64,000 nucleotides of DNA, taken from contig VZQC01008797.1 in NCBI GenBank assembly GCA_009823505.1, positions 284,558-348,557 of the forward strand. Direction: 5' to 3'. Below are positions 33,286-42,644 of the stretch, piece by piece. The position numbers and the translations under genes are program-made. Under the pieces are notes generated by a model. It was given only the letters and a program-made list of their open reading frames with translations, was not told the DNA's origin and searched no databases. Every line of letters starts with the position of its first letter. The stretch's first letter is position 1. The stretch is from Rhizomys pruinosus. Its lineage: Eukaryota; Chordata; Mammalia; Rodentia; Spalacidae.

Positions 33286-34433
33286 CTCTAACCATGGGGC
33301 AAAAGGGGGGGGCCGGGATCTAAGAAGCCGAGCGAGGCAAATGGTCACTCATATGCATTCTTCTGCAAACTTGTCGGGGGAGCACCAGGAAGACAGCACC
33401 CTGATGTTCGGCCAAACTTCTCAGAGTTTCCTTAACCAAGTGCCACAAGGACGAGGTGGAAGACCCTTGTCTGCAAATGAAAAAAGGAAAGTTGTGCAAA
33501 CATGGCAAAGCGGACAAGGCTGTTAGGAAGACGACGAAATGAAAACTTATATCCCTCCCGAAGGGGAAACAAAAAAGAAGTTCAAAGATCCCAAGTGCAC
33601 CTAAGAGGACTCCTTCGCTTTCTTCTGTTCTGCTCTGAGTATGCTCCCAAAATCAAGAGGAGAGCATCCTGGTTTATCTATTGGTGATGTTGCAGAGAAA
33701 CTGGTAGAGATGTGGAACAACAGTGCTGCAGATGATAAGCAGCCTTAGAAAAGAAGGACCTGAGCTGAAGGAGAAATAGAAAAAGGATATTGCCGCCTAC
33801 AGAGCTAAAGGAAAACCCGATGCTGCAAAAAAGAGGGGTTTGAAGCGACTGAAAAGAAGCAAAGAAAAGAAGGAGAGAGGAAGGAAGATGAAGATGAAGA
33901 AGATGGCCGAAGCCATTCTGAAACGGTTACTGCCTTGACACAGTTCCAGTGACCTGACGTCTGGTTGACAGTCTGCTCTTCCAGGTGACCTGGTTTTTAA
34001 TCATTCTCCTTATCATATTAATTCTTATTTTTTGGCCTCTTGACTTTAGCTTTTAGCAGTTGGGTACCTGCTTATTGCCTCAAAGGAGTGGAATTTACAC
34101 TGACAACTTTTGATGTCTACTAGAAATGAGTTCTTTGTGAGAAAATAATGGCACTGTGTAATGCTTAAAAGTATGATACAGTAGTAAATAAGAACTCTAC
34201 AGAAACTCTGTCATGCACAGCATGCCCAAGTAAGAAAGGCATTTTGATTTATGGTTCCAGATTAAAACTAAAAAGGGATTGTAGGGCAAAGAGAAAGTAA
34301 GTCCGAGTGAGGCGTGGATTCTAGTGTTCTGACTCAAAGCTTTAGTAGCCCTTAGAAAGTCACCTTAGCAGAAAGTGTAAAAAATCAGAAACTGAGGAAA
34401 AAAAGACCAGAATAAAAAAAGACTAGACGCTGG

Positions 34434-34615
34434 CCGTGGTGGCGCACGCCTTAATCCTAGCCCTCAGGCGCAGAGGCAGGCGGATCTTTGTGAGTTCAAG
34501 GCCAGCCTGGTTTACAGAGTGAGTTCCAGGACAGCTGGGGCTACAGGGAGACCCTGTCTCAAAAAGAAAAAAAAAAAAAAAAAACAAAAAAAAAAAACAA
34601 AAAAAACAAGATATG
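34434..34615 (+). mobile_element. B1 SINE, sense, with long A-rich tail
   Basis: GGCCGTGGTGGCGCACGCC to GAGACCCTGTCTC, then about 50 bp of A broken by C. Confidence 0.93.
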
Positions 34616-34689
34616 AATCAAAACTACATCAGCCACAAAATGAATCACAGGTCGAGAGAATAAGGAACTAAAGTGAGAAAAATAAAGTT

Positions 34690-35275
34690 CTCTATTGTTA
34701 AAGCTTTAAAGCTCATTTTTTACACTGTCCAGCACCTATGAAACGGCAAGGCATAAAGAATGGAGTCCTTAGGGTTAAAAGTTAACATTAACTTTGCTTT
34801 ACTGCAAAACTGTTAAATTGCTTAGCTATTATTGTTTCACTTTGTTGATGTCTCAACTAAATGATCGTACCATTATTGATTGTTTTACTGTTTTTGATGT
34901 TAAGAATAATTTCAGGTGTGAATTTTCTGAAAAATATTTACAGGGAAGTTGGGTTATTTTTTTCATCATTAGCCTAGACTTGCATAACATGTATTAGTTT
35001 GGGGGCATATAAAAATAAACTTTGGGACCCGAGGAGCAGAGAAGAAAAAAGGGAAGAAAAGGAATCGGCAGAGTGGCAAATTAGCAAGGCCCTCTGCACA
35101 GGATCAGAGAAGGAAAACACTCTCATCCTTAGGGCAGGAATTTGGGAGAGTGGCAAATAGGCAAGGCCCTCTGCACAGGATCAGAGAAGGCAAATGCTCT
35201 CTGATCCTTAAGGTCAAGAAATCGGCAGAGTGAAGAACCCAAGTGGTCCTCTGCACAGGAGCAGGGAAGATAGAT
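34690..35275 (+). mobile_element. LTR-like repeat, second copy, with three tandem internal units
   Basis: Matches 28765-29265 from CTATTGTTAAAGCTTTAAAGC to the tandem GGCAGAGTGGCAAAT...CTCTGCACAGGATCAG units. It keeps about 100 bp (near 34890-34985) that the 28.8-kb copy lacks. GCATATAAAAATAAACTTTGGG again provides TATA- and poly(A)-like motifs. Confidence 0.55.
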
Positions 35276-35869
35276 GCTCCTCAGAGATTCTTGTGTCTTA
35301 TTTGATTAATTTCTTCTCCGCCTTTGCGACCACCCTCTTCAGGAACTGAACCTGCTGGAGCTGGACTCCGGCAGAAGATGATGATGATGAATAAGTTTGT
35401 TCTAGCGCAGTTTTTTTTTTTTCTTGTCTATAAAGCATTTAACCCCCCTGTACACAAATCACTCCTTTTAAAGAAAAAAATTGAAATATAAGGCTGTGTA
35501 AGATTTGTTTTTAAACTGTAGTGTCTTTTTTTGTATAGTTAACACACTACTGAATGTGTCTTTAGATAGACCTCTCCTGAGGGTATCTTCAATAGCCACT
35601 AACCTTGCCTGGTACAGTATGGGGGTTGTAAATTGGAATGGAAATTTAAAGCAGGTTCTTGTTGGTACCCAGCACAAATTAGTTATATATGGGGACGTAG
35701 TTTTTTTCATCTTCAGTTGTCTCTGATGCAGCTTATACGAAAATAATTGTTCTGTTAACTGAATACCACTCTGTAATTGAAAAAAAAAAAAAGAAACTGC
35801 AGCTGTTTTGTTGACATTCTGAATGCTTCTAAGTAAATACAATTTTTTTATTTAAAAAAAAAAGCCAAT

Positions 35870-36396
35870 CTACAGGCGCACACCACCCGGAAACAGTGCT
35901 GTAGCACCCAGGAAACTTGCGCATAATCTCACTGCCCCTTCACCCCTGGGTTCCCCAACTCCCCAGTCCGTCTCCGCCCTCCGTCAGCCCCTCCAAGCCA
36001 ACAGCGCCCGCTCCACAGCCCTCCTCACTAGCCCGACCTCACAGCCGCCCCGACATGACACAAGCTGCTCTTCACAATTCACGCCCCTCTCTCCAATCCC
36101 GTCGCCTCCGCCGCCCGCCCGCCCGTCCCCCTGCTCTGCTCTAGTGCAGCGGGTTCCCTGGCAGCAACTGCGGACCAGAAAGCCAGGTGGTTGCAGAGAC
36201 TTGCAGGTCTTCAGGCTCTGCTCTCAGGCTCCTCCCCTAGGAAAGAAAGTTAGATGACATCATTCCAGCTCCCTCTTTATTGGGAAAGAACTGAGTGAGA
36301 AGTTTGCCGGTGTTGGTGCCACTCACCGGTAGGATTTGCTGAAGGAAACAGAGACAGCATGGATCTAGAGTTCGAGGCCAGCCAGGGACTACACAA
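35870..36396 (-). promoter_or_regulatory. beta-1 module: ATGACATCAT site plus B1v, inverted relative to alpha
   Basis: C-rich left half (AACAGCGCCCGCTCCACAGC), then ATGACATCAT (36254-36263), a CRE-like site, then sense B1v (36306-36396). Read on the minus strand it gives B1v, AATGATGTCATC, TTTCCTAGG, matching alpha-3. Paralogous copies lie at 58470-59000 and 60580-60955. Confidence 0.5.
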
Positions 36397-36628
36397 AGAA
36401 ACCGTTGCACAAGCGCACACCACCCAAACAATCAGTCCTCCAACACCCACCAAACTGCTCCTCATTATCCTCTTCTTCCCGCTGGGATCCTCAGAGCCCC
36501 AGTCCCTCTTCGGCCGCTCACTCCTCCAAGCTAACAGTGCACGCTCCACAGTCCTCCTCACTAGGCCGAGCCCGCTGCACACGCCCGACCTCACAGCCGC
36601 CCGGACCTCACGCACGCTGCTCTCTAAA

Positions 36629-37726
36629 CCACAGCACAGCACAGCACAGCACAGCACAGCACAGCACAGCACAGCACAGCACAGCACAGCACACACAGCA
36701 CAGACCCACAGCACAGCACAGCACAGGCACAGACAGCACAGCATCAGCACAGCACCAGCACAGCACAGCACAGCACAGCACGCACAGCACAGCCACAAGC
36801 ACAGCACAGCACAGCACAGCACAGCACACACAGCACAGCACACAAGCACAAGCACAGCACAAGCACAGCACAGCACAGCACAGCACAGCACAGCACAGGC
36901 ACACATACACACAGCAAAGACACCACAGCACAGACAGCACAGCACAAGCACAGCCACAGCACAGCACAGCACAGCACAGCACAGGCACAGCACAGCACAG
37001 CACAGCACAGCACAGCACAGCACAGCACCAGCACAGCACAGCACGCACAGCACACACAGCACACAGCACAGCACCAAAGCACAGCACAGCACAGCACAGC
37101 ACAAGGCACAGCACAGCACAGCCACAGCCAACAGCACAGCACAGCACAGCACAGCACAAGCACAGGGCACAGCACAGCCAGCACAGCACAGCACCAGCAC
37201 AGCACAGCACAGCCACAAGCACAAGCACAGCACAGCACAGCACCAGCACAGCACAAGCACAGCACCACAGCCACAGCACAGCACAGCACAGCACAGCACA
37301 GCACAAGCACAGCACAGCACAGCCACCAGCACAGCACACACAAGCAACAGCACAGCGCACAGCACAGCACAGCACAGCACAGCAACAGCACAGCACAGCC
37401 ACAGCAAGCCAGCACAGCAACAGCACAGCACAGCACAGCAACAGCACAGCACAGCACAGCACAGCACAGCACAGGCAAGCTGAGCAACAGCACTACAGCC
37501 ACAGCACAGCACAGCACCAGCACAGCACAAGCACAGCACAGCCACAGCACAGCACAGGCACGGAGCAATGGGGTCCACACCCTGACATGTCAGCACCACA
37601 GCCACAGCACAGCACAGCACAGCACCAGCACAGCACAGCACAGCACAGGACAGCACAGGCAGCACAGCACAGCACAGCACAGCACAGCACAGCACAGCAC
37701 AGCACAGCACAGCACAGCACAGCACA
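36629..37726 (+). repeat. (AGCAC)n pentamer satellite, about 1.1 kb
   Basis: Mostly perfect AGCAC (GTGCT on the minus strand) with AAGC, CCAGC and ACACAC variants. A 35-bp non-repeat island holds GGAGCAATGGGGTCC near 37562. The period of five leaves all six frames largely stop-free (HSTAQ, VLCCA), so the 374-, 467- and 540-codon frames are periodicity products. Confidence 0.98.
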
Positions 37727-37956
37727 CGCTCCTCTCTCCAATCTCGCCGGCTCCGCGTCCCACCTCCAGTCCACCACCCCTGCGCTAGTAGAGCAGGCAG
37801 CCCGCTAGCAGCGCCCAACACAAACGTTCCCTGGAGAAACTCGTGGGGTTGGAGTCCCAGCTGAGGGCGTGGAAAGGAGACTGTCCAATAAGAGCGCATT
37901 ACGTCATGCCTCTCGTCTACTTCAGCGCTCGATATCCGCCCCCCCCCCGGGCTGTG

Positions 37957-38030
37957 GGGATAGCGCAGCCGTTAAAGGCTGAGGCTAAGAACCGCAAAAA
38001 AACAAAGTTCGATTCCCAGCACCCACAAAT
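37957..38030 (+). mobile_element. tRNA-derived SINE head with Pol III boxes
   Basis: TAGCGCAGCCG fits the A-box pattern TRGYNNARNNG, and AGTTCGATTCCC fits the B box. Relatives at 59558 and 61459 keep both. It is B2-like but without a usual B2 body, and its A box lies about 70 bp from the CRE. Confidence 0.7.
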
Positions 38031-38930
38031 GAGTGTATCCTTTCAGCTCCTTCTACAGCTACCCTTTTCTCACTCCACCATACCGCCCACTCATCCACAT
38101 CCCAACCGAAACAAACAAACACATCATACACATCAGTGTAATACACATACACATACGTATAAATTACAACATTTAACAACTTACACACAATTTTCTATTT
38201 GGATAACAAACTCCTATTTACTTCTCTTCAAATTTTTATTACAATTCACTTTAAATCACCCGCAACTCACATTCCTACGGCTTACATACATTCCCATGCA
38301 CAAATAACCCCATTGCTCTCTCTGCTCTGCACCCCCTTCCTCTCTCACCCTGCCGCTTCTTCCTGTCCTTTGCAGCAACTTCAGGACCATGCTCAAAGCA
38401 AATAGCCAACCACAGCCACAGCCATTTCCACACATCCCCTGCTCCATCCTGCACAACAAACAAGAAATTAATAAATTCTTAGAAAAACTTTAAAAACTCA
38501 CAAATGGAACTTAAAATATTTATTTCATTTTATGAGGATGAGAGTTTGCCTCTATGTAGGAGGCCAGAAAAGGGAGTTGGATCCACCGCAAATGGAGTTC
38601 CAGACAGTTGTAAACCACCACCACCTGAGTACTGGGAACAGAACCAGGGTCCTCTGCCAGAGCAGTAAGCATACTCATTGGCCTCAACGACTTCATTATG
38701 ATTACAGAAAATAGTCAGACGGACAATTTCTTCAAAGTAGTCAGTAAAAGGTGAATCTCGGCCAAAACTAGTGCATTCAACAAAACCAAATAAGAAAAGG
38801 GCTGAGAAGACGGCTGTGCTGGTACAGAGGCTTGCCTCCCAACACAAAGCTCCTCACCTCCATCCCTGGAACGCAGGTAAAAAGCCGGCCTTAGTGGTAT
38901 GCAGGAGACAAGAGCATTCCTGAGCTGAAG
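38031..38930. other. beta-2 distal part with an old antisense B2-like element
   Basis: AAATTTTTATTACAATTCAC and CAACCACAGCCACAGCC are shared by all three beta-2 copies. 38520-38680 (GCCAGAAAAGGGAGTTGG, CTGGGAACAGAACCAGGGTC) resembles an inverted, old B2/B3. No gene. Confidence 0.6.
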
Positions 38931-38969
38931 CTAATTCACATGTGCACAACACCAAGAAAGAGTCGTAAT

Positions 38970-39605
38970 CCACAACCGCAGCAGTAAGGCCACTTGGTGG
39001 CTCCACTTATTCTGAATGGAGGCAAACCCAATAAGGGTTCTTCTCGCCTTTTCCCTCTCCGTTATCCGTGTGTTTGGTCGGATGAGAATACATTTATGGG
39101 CGGGAGAGGTTGCTTGCGCAATACCCACTGTAGGATGTTTGACAAGTGATAAGGAATGGCAAGAGGCAGGATGAGGAACGTCTGATAAAATAAGAGAATT
39201 ATGAAAAGTCAAACACAAACTTCTACAAACAAATTAAAACGAAAATAGGGTCCGACCTACAGTCGGAATTTAAGTGGACCTTGATTCTACACACTGGTTA
39301 TCCAGTTATGACTATATTCGAACAACATGAACCCAATAACCATGACTCTATTTACCCTTCAACAGTTACAAATATGTACGATCATTATCTCCCAATTGGG
39401 GTTTATATCTCTCTATCTTATTCAATTGTTCCCTCTTTTTTTGTCTTATTTTTAGTTTTTGTATTATTAAGAGTCACTAACGTAAAATAAAGAAGATCCT
39501 AATACAGACATATATATAAATTCACTAGCACTGTAGAGAACAAGGATAAGAATTGGAGTCGCCCATGCCAATAAGCGTAGTGTGCAACTTACTCTGAAGA
39601 TCAAA
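38970..39605. other. unit-1-only unassigned DNA
   Basis: Absent from the unit-2 counterpart, which goes from the beta-2 end to a B1v at 62468. I recognise no family and no gene. Confidence 0.5.
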
Positions 39606-39609
39606 AATA

Positions 39610-39752
39610 GATTTAGAACCAGGCTGGCGCTGAAATCTCACAAAGATCACGACCTGGCATTCTGCCTCACCAATGCATAGGGATCAAAGGTGTGTGCCAC
39701 CACTCCTGGCTTTTCTTTTCATTTTCTTTTCTTTTCTTTTTTTTTTTTTTAA
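39610..39752 (-). mobile_element. degenerate antisense B1 and CT-rich tract
   Basis: AACCAGGCTGGCGCTGAAATC and GGTGTGTGCCACCACTCC, then TTTTCTTTTC. Unit 2 has a much better preserved B1 at this place (62620-62750). Confidence 0.75.
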
Positions 39753-39754
39753 TT

Positions 39755-40617
39755 CTGATTTCTTCACACTGAACTCACCAAAACAGTTCTTCAAGGAGCA
39801 GACACCTGAACTGGCCCAATACATTATCATGTTTGGAAATGCTCGCCGAGTTCCTATCTTCATTCTAAATTTCATCAAATTTAACTGTCAAACCCACTCT
39901 GATCAACTTGGTTGCCTTTCAGAAATTGAATTCATTAAATAAATTAATTTAATTGGTAACTCAGATATGTATTTATTAACTCAGAGGTTACACACTGACA
40001 AAGAGCCCCACTCATGTATCTGGTCTGGCTTTCCTTGTCCTGTGCCTCCTCTACCTCCCTTCTTCTACCCCTCCTCTTTGCCTTACTCCCCCTTCCTGTT
40101 CCGCTCCGGGGTTTGTTTGTTTGTTTGTTTTTGTTTGATTGTTTATTTGAGACCTGGTCTCTCTCATAGCCCCAGCTGGCCTGGAACTTGCTGTGTAGAC
40201 CAGGCTCGCCTTAACTTGCCAACCAGAAAGAAGATTCTAGGTCAGTTCCAACGTGATTTCTCAATGTTCTGCAACCCAAATGTGTGCTTTCTTCAGGGTC
40301 TTACCACCTAGTTATGGTGAGTAATCCAAAGTCAGTGATGTTTTGCAGCGCCTCTGAGGCCTCCCTAATAGCTCTAGGGAGGGATACCCCATTTGGCACT
40401 GAGATTTTCATCTAGTAGCTGGTGTAGACTGTTATCTGCCTTTGGGATCAGGCTAACACTAGCTTTGTAATGCTCCCTCCTGTCCTGCTTTCTGGAATAC
40501 TTTGAGAAGCACCGAAGTCACTTCTTTGAAGTTCTGGTAAGTTTTAGTGACTCTATTTCCCTCTAGACTTTTTTGGCAGGAAAGGCTTTTTGGTTTTACA
40601 CTTTGATGTCAGTGTTC
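39755..40617. other. shared unassigned DNA with a B1 fragment
   Basis: Matches 62806-63660. An antisense B1 fragment lies at 40141-40222 (GAGACCTGGTCTCTC, GTGTAGACCAGGCTCGCC). No gene recognised. Confidence 0.55.
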
Positions 40618-40790
40618 ATCCTTGAGAGAAGTCAGGGCAGGAGCTCAAGGCAGGACCCTGGAGGCAGCAACTGAAGCACAGAACCAGGGAACAAGACTGC
40701 TTTCCGGCTTGTTCCTCCCCTTGGCCTGGACTTTTTATATAGATTTTTTATTACCGCTTGAATCTCCCTGCTCAATATTGTAATGGGTTT
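40618..40790 (+). mobile_element. 'TTGCTGTGAC' type repeat fragment
   Basis: TTGAGAGAAGTCAGGGCAGG, CCCTGGAGGCAGCAACTG and CTTTTTATATAGATT; shared with 63660-63830. Confidence 0.6.
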
Positions 40791-40844
40791 ATTTGACCAG
40801 AGACGACGACTCAGACACAAAATGAAGCCAATAGAAAGTCTTCA

Positions 40845-41002
40845 GTCGCCTGGCATGACCACACCTTTAATTCCAGCACTTGGGAGGCAGAGGAAGGCTG
40901 ATCTCTGTGAGTTCAAGGCCAGCTTGGTCTACAGAGCCAGCTCCAGGCCAGCTGGGACTAAAGGGAGACCATGTCTCAAAAATACCAAAAAAAAAAAATA
41001 AA
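40845..41002 (+). mobile_element. B1 SINE, sense
   Basis: GCCTGGCATGACCACACC to CCATGTCTCAAAAATACC with an A-rich tail. In unit 2 its 5' part is joined to the body of the B1 at 41172. Confidence 0.92.
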
Positions 41003-41171
41003 AATCTCTAGTCAGCTGACCACTACACACATTTAGTCAAGGGTGTGTAGCCCTGAGTTACAGTTAGGAGGCAGTTGGCAGTTTTATATAGGGAAAAACT
41101 ATATCCAGGGGTGAAAACTTTAAATTCCCAAGCTTGGTAAGCCCCTCTAACTTCTCTAAAAGGTAAGCCAA

Positions 41172-41282
41172 AAGTTGGGCATGGTAATCCCAGCACTTGG
41201 GAGGCAGAGGCAGGTGTATCTCTGTGAGTTCAAAGCCAGCCTAGCCTGGTCTACATAGTGAGTTCCAGGACATCCAGGACAG
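41172..41282 (+). mobile_element. B1 SINE, sense
   Basis: GTTGGGCATGGTAATCCCAGC with the duplicated CCAGCCTAGCCTGGTC that also marks the last bases of the window in unit 2. Confidence 0.9.
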
Positions 41283-41335
41283 GTAAGCCAAGCATAAAGT
41301 ACAGAAGCCATGTAGAATAAGTCTAAGCAACAGGT

Positions 41336-41392
41336 ACTCTGCCTCCAGTGTGCTGGGACTAAAGGCTTGTGCCACCATGCCTGGCTAGAGTT
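41336..41392 (-). mobile_element. B1 fragment, antisense
   Basis: TCTGCCTCCAGTGTGCTGGG and AGGCTTGTGCCACCATGCC. Confidence 0.8.
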
Positions 41393-41616
41393 AAGTTTTA
41401 ACTTCAGGGCTCATGATATGGTGTAGCTATGGGCAATCTTGAGGTGCCTCACCACAATATAGATCTGCTTTATTGTGTACTTCATTTTGGTTTAATTTTG
41501 TAATGTCATATGTATCATCCATTTTCTTTAGATTTTCCAACTTATTGGGATCTGGTTTTAAGGTGGATCTAACAGTGTTCTGAGTGTCATTGGCATCTGT
41601 CCTTTTACATTTTTAT

Positions 41617-41735
41617 TTATTTTTAAAAAATTTTTACGAATGACTGTTTTGCCTACCTGTATGTGAGTCCACCCTGGCATGCAGTGCAGAAAGAGGCCAG
41701 AAGAGTTTGTCACAGTCCTTGGAACTAGAGTTAGG
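41617..41735 (-). mobile_element. B2-like fragment, antisense
   Basis: Inverted tail and GCCAGAAGAGTTTGTCACAG, GGAACTAGAGTTAGGG; the head is missing. Confidence 0.55.
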
Positions 41736-41784
41736 GATTGCATTTGTTTGTTTGTTTGTTTGTTTACTTTTTTCTTTTCTTTTT

Positions 41785-41912
41785 TGGGACAGTGTCTCCC
41801 TGTCGCCCAGCAGGCCTGGAACTGACTATGTATACCAGGCTCCTCTTGAACTCACAGAGATCCACTTGCCTCTGGTTGCCTCTGCTTCTGACTGCTGGCA
41901 TTAAAGGCATGC
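41785..41912 (-). mobile_element. B1 SINE, antisense
   Basis: TTTTGGGACAGTGTCTCCC to GGCATTAAAGGCATGCATG, with an extra GTTGCCTCTG repeat in the middle. Confidence 0.9.
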
Positions 41913-41914
41913 AT

Positions 41915-42091
41915 GGGCTGGGTGTGGTGGCGCACGCCTTTAATCCTGGCACTTGGGAGGCAGAGGCAGGAGGATCTTTATGAGTTCAAAGCCAGCCTGG
42001 GTTACAGAGTGAGTTCCAGGATAGCCAGAGCTACAGGGAAACTCTGTCTCAAAAAGAACAACAACAACAAAAATAATAATAATAATAATAT
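41915..42091 (+). mobile_element. B1 SINE, sense, (AAC)/(AAT) tail
   Basis: GGCTGGGTGTGGTGGCGC to AACTCTGTCTC. Head to head with the preceding antisense B1, giving an inverted B1 pair whose RNA could fold back. Confidence 0.93.
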
Positions 42092-42094
42092 TTT

Positions 42095-42425
42095 TTTGTG
42101 GGAGGTGCAAGAAAGGGTTTATTCAGCTCACATCTTCTGGGTCATAGTTCATCACTCAGGGAGCCCAAGGCAGGAACTCAGGGCAGGAACCTGGACGCAG
42201 GAGCTGAGGCACTGGCCATGGAGGAATGCTGCTTACTGGCTTGCTCCCTGGCATCTATCTTAAACCAATATACAACAACCTGCCCAGGGGTGGCGCTGCC
42301 CCATTGGTCTGGGCCCTACCTCATTGCTCAACAACAGGGCAGTCCAATGGAGGAAATTCCCCAATTGAGGCTCCCTCAACCCAGGTATGTCAAACTGACA
42401 CTAAAGCTATCCAGCACACCAGGAC
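42095..42425 (+). mobile_element. 'TTGCTGTGAC' type rodent repeat, long copy
   Basis: AAGAAAGGGTTTATTCAGC, CACTGGCCATGGAGGAATG, GGGTGGCGCTGCCCC, CAATTGAGGCTCCCTCAACC and GTCAAACTGACACTAAAGC in family order. Confidence 0.75.
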
Positions 42426-42429
42426 TTTG

Positions 42430-42644
42430 CCTCTCCCAGGGATAGACTCAGCTGCCAGCAAGGCTATTTACACAGCTGCTAACTGCTTTTTAATTGGAGT
42501 ATGGCAGCTCTCAGTCCCTTTTACATTTGTGACCAAAATCCTACGGGAACTTGTCTTCTCCTCATACATTGCTGCAGGCACCAATCAAAACTTGTAGTGT
42601 TCATGACTACATCTAATTTAAACTTAAATGATTTTTTTTTGGCT
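42430..42644. other. unassigned DNA
   Basis: No recognised element. Confidence 0.4.

Larger units (their letters stand above)
33904..35364 (+). mobile_element. composite insertion within the HMGB1 pseudogene
   Basis: Begins GCCGAAGCCATTCTG and ends GGACTCCGGC. AGAAGATG occurs on both sides, but the acidic-tail repeats make a target duplication uncertain. Contents: 33904-34430 unassigned, a B1 (34434-34615), and the LTR-like repeat 34690-35275 also seen at 28.77 kb. Confidence 0.6.
33292..35862 (+). pseudogene. Hmgb1-ps: HMGB1 retropseudogene, interrupted in the acidic tail
   Basis: HMGB1 is a two-HMG-box nuclear DNA-binding protein with an acidic tail. Here an intronless copy starts near ATGGGG at 33293. 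Box A is badly damaged, the linker TYIPPKGE... region is readable near 33545, box B follows ([12 protein letters not shown]; then GCAGAGAAACTGGTAGAGATG near 33693), and the GAAGATGAAGA acidic repeat starts near 33885. A 1.46-kb insert (33904-35364) separates it from GATGATGATGATGAATAAG and the typical 3'UTR (35405-35862, with a T-run, GTATAGTTAACACACTAC and an A-rich end). Frameshifts and stops abound. It has no introns, so it is a processed copy. Confidence 0.95.
36397..38930 (-). promoter_or_regulatory. beta-2 module: CRE plus CCAAT, pentamer array and SINE head
   Basis: On the minus strand from the right: a tRNA-like SINE head, ATGACGTAA (CRE-like, 37899-37907), ATTGG (inverted CCAAT, 37885-37889), a GC-rich leader, the AGCAC array, then GGCTCGGCCTAGTGAGG and further C/G-rich sequence. 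CRE-CCAAT spacing of about 9-11 bp is kept in all three beta-2 copies (59492-59514 and 61393-61416). This suggests a leftward promoter, untested. Confidence 0.5.
29400..41270 (+). repeat. shared block 2, unit 1 copy (segmental duplication)
   Basis: Collinear with 52680-64000. Landmarks in the same order include CTTTGGCCCACTACTACAGC, GATGACGCAAAGCAATG, the CACCGGTAGGATTTGC modules, ATTTCACTTTAAATCACC-like tails and GGATACCCCATTTGGCACTG. Unit 1 carries the HMGB1 pseudogene and the long AGCAC array. Unit 2 carries an extra L1/LTR segment and a second beta copy. Confidence 0.95.

Noticed and set aside
36277..37899. 540-, 467- and 374-codon open frames through the AGCAC array as one large protein gene
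   Set aside because: A 5-bp period with no stop in any rotation leaves all six frames open. The long cysteine- or histidine-rich stretches follow from the repeat. Only the short flanking frame shared by paralogues is kept as a weak finding.
37957..38030. A functional tRNA gene (also B2 and ID heads elsewhere)
   Set aside because: A and B boxes are present, but the acceptor and anticodon stems cannot be paired. These are SINE heads.
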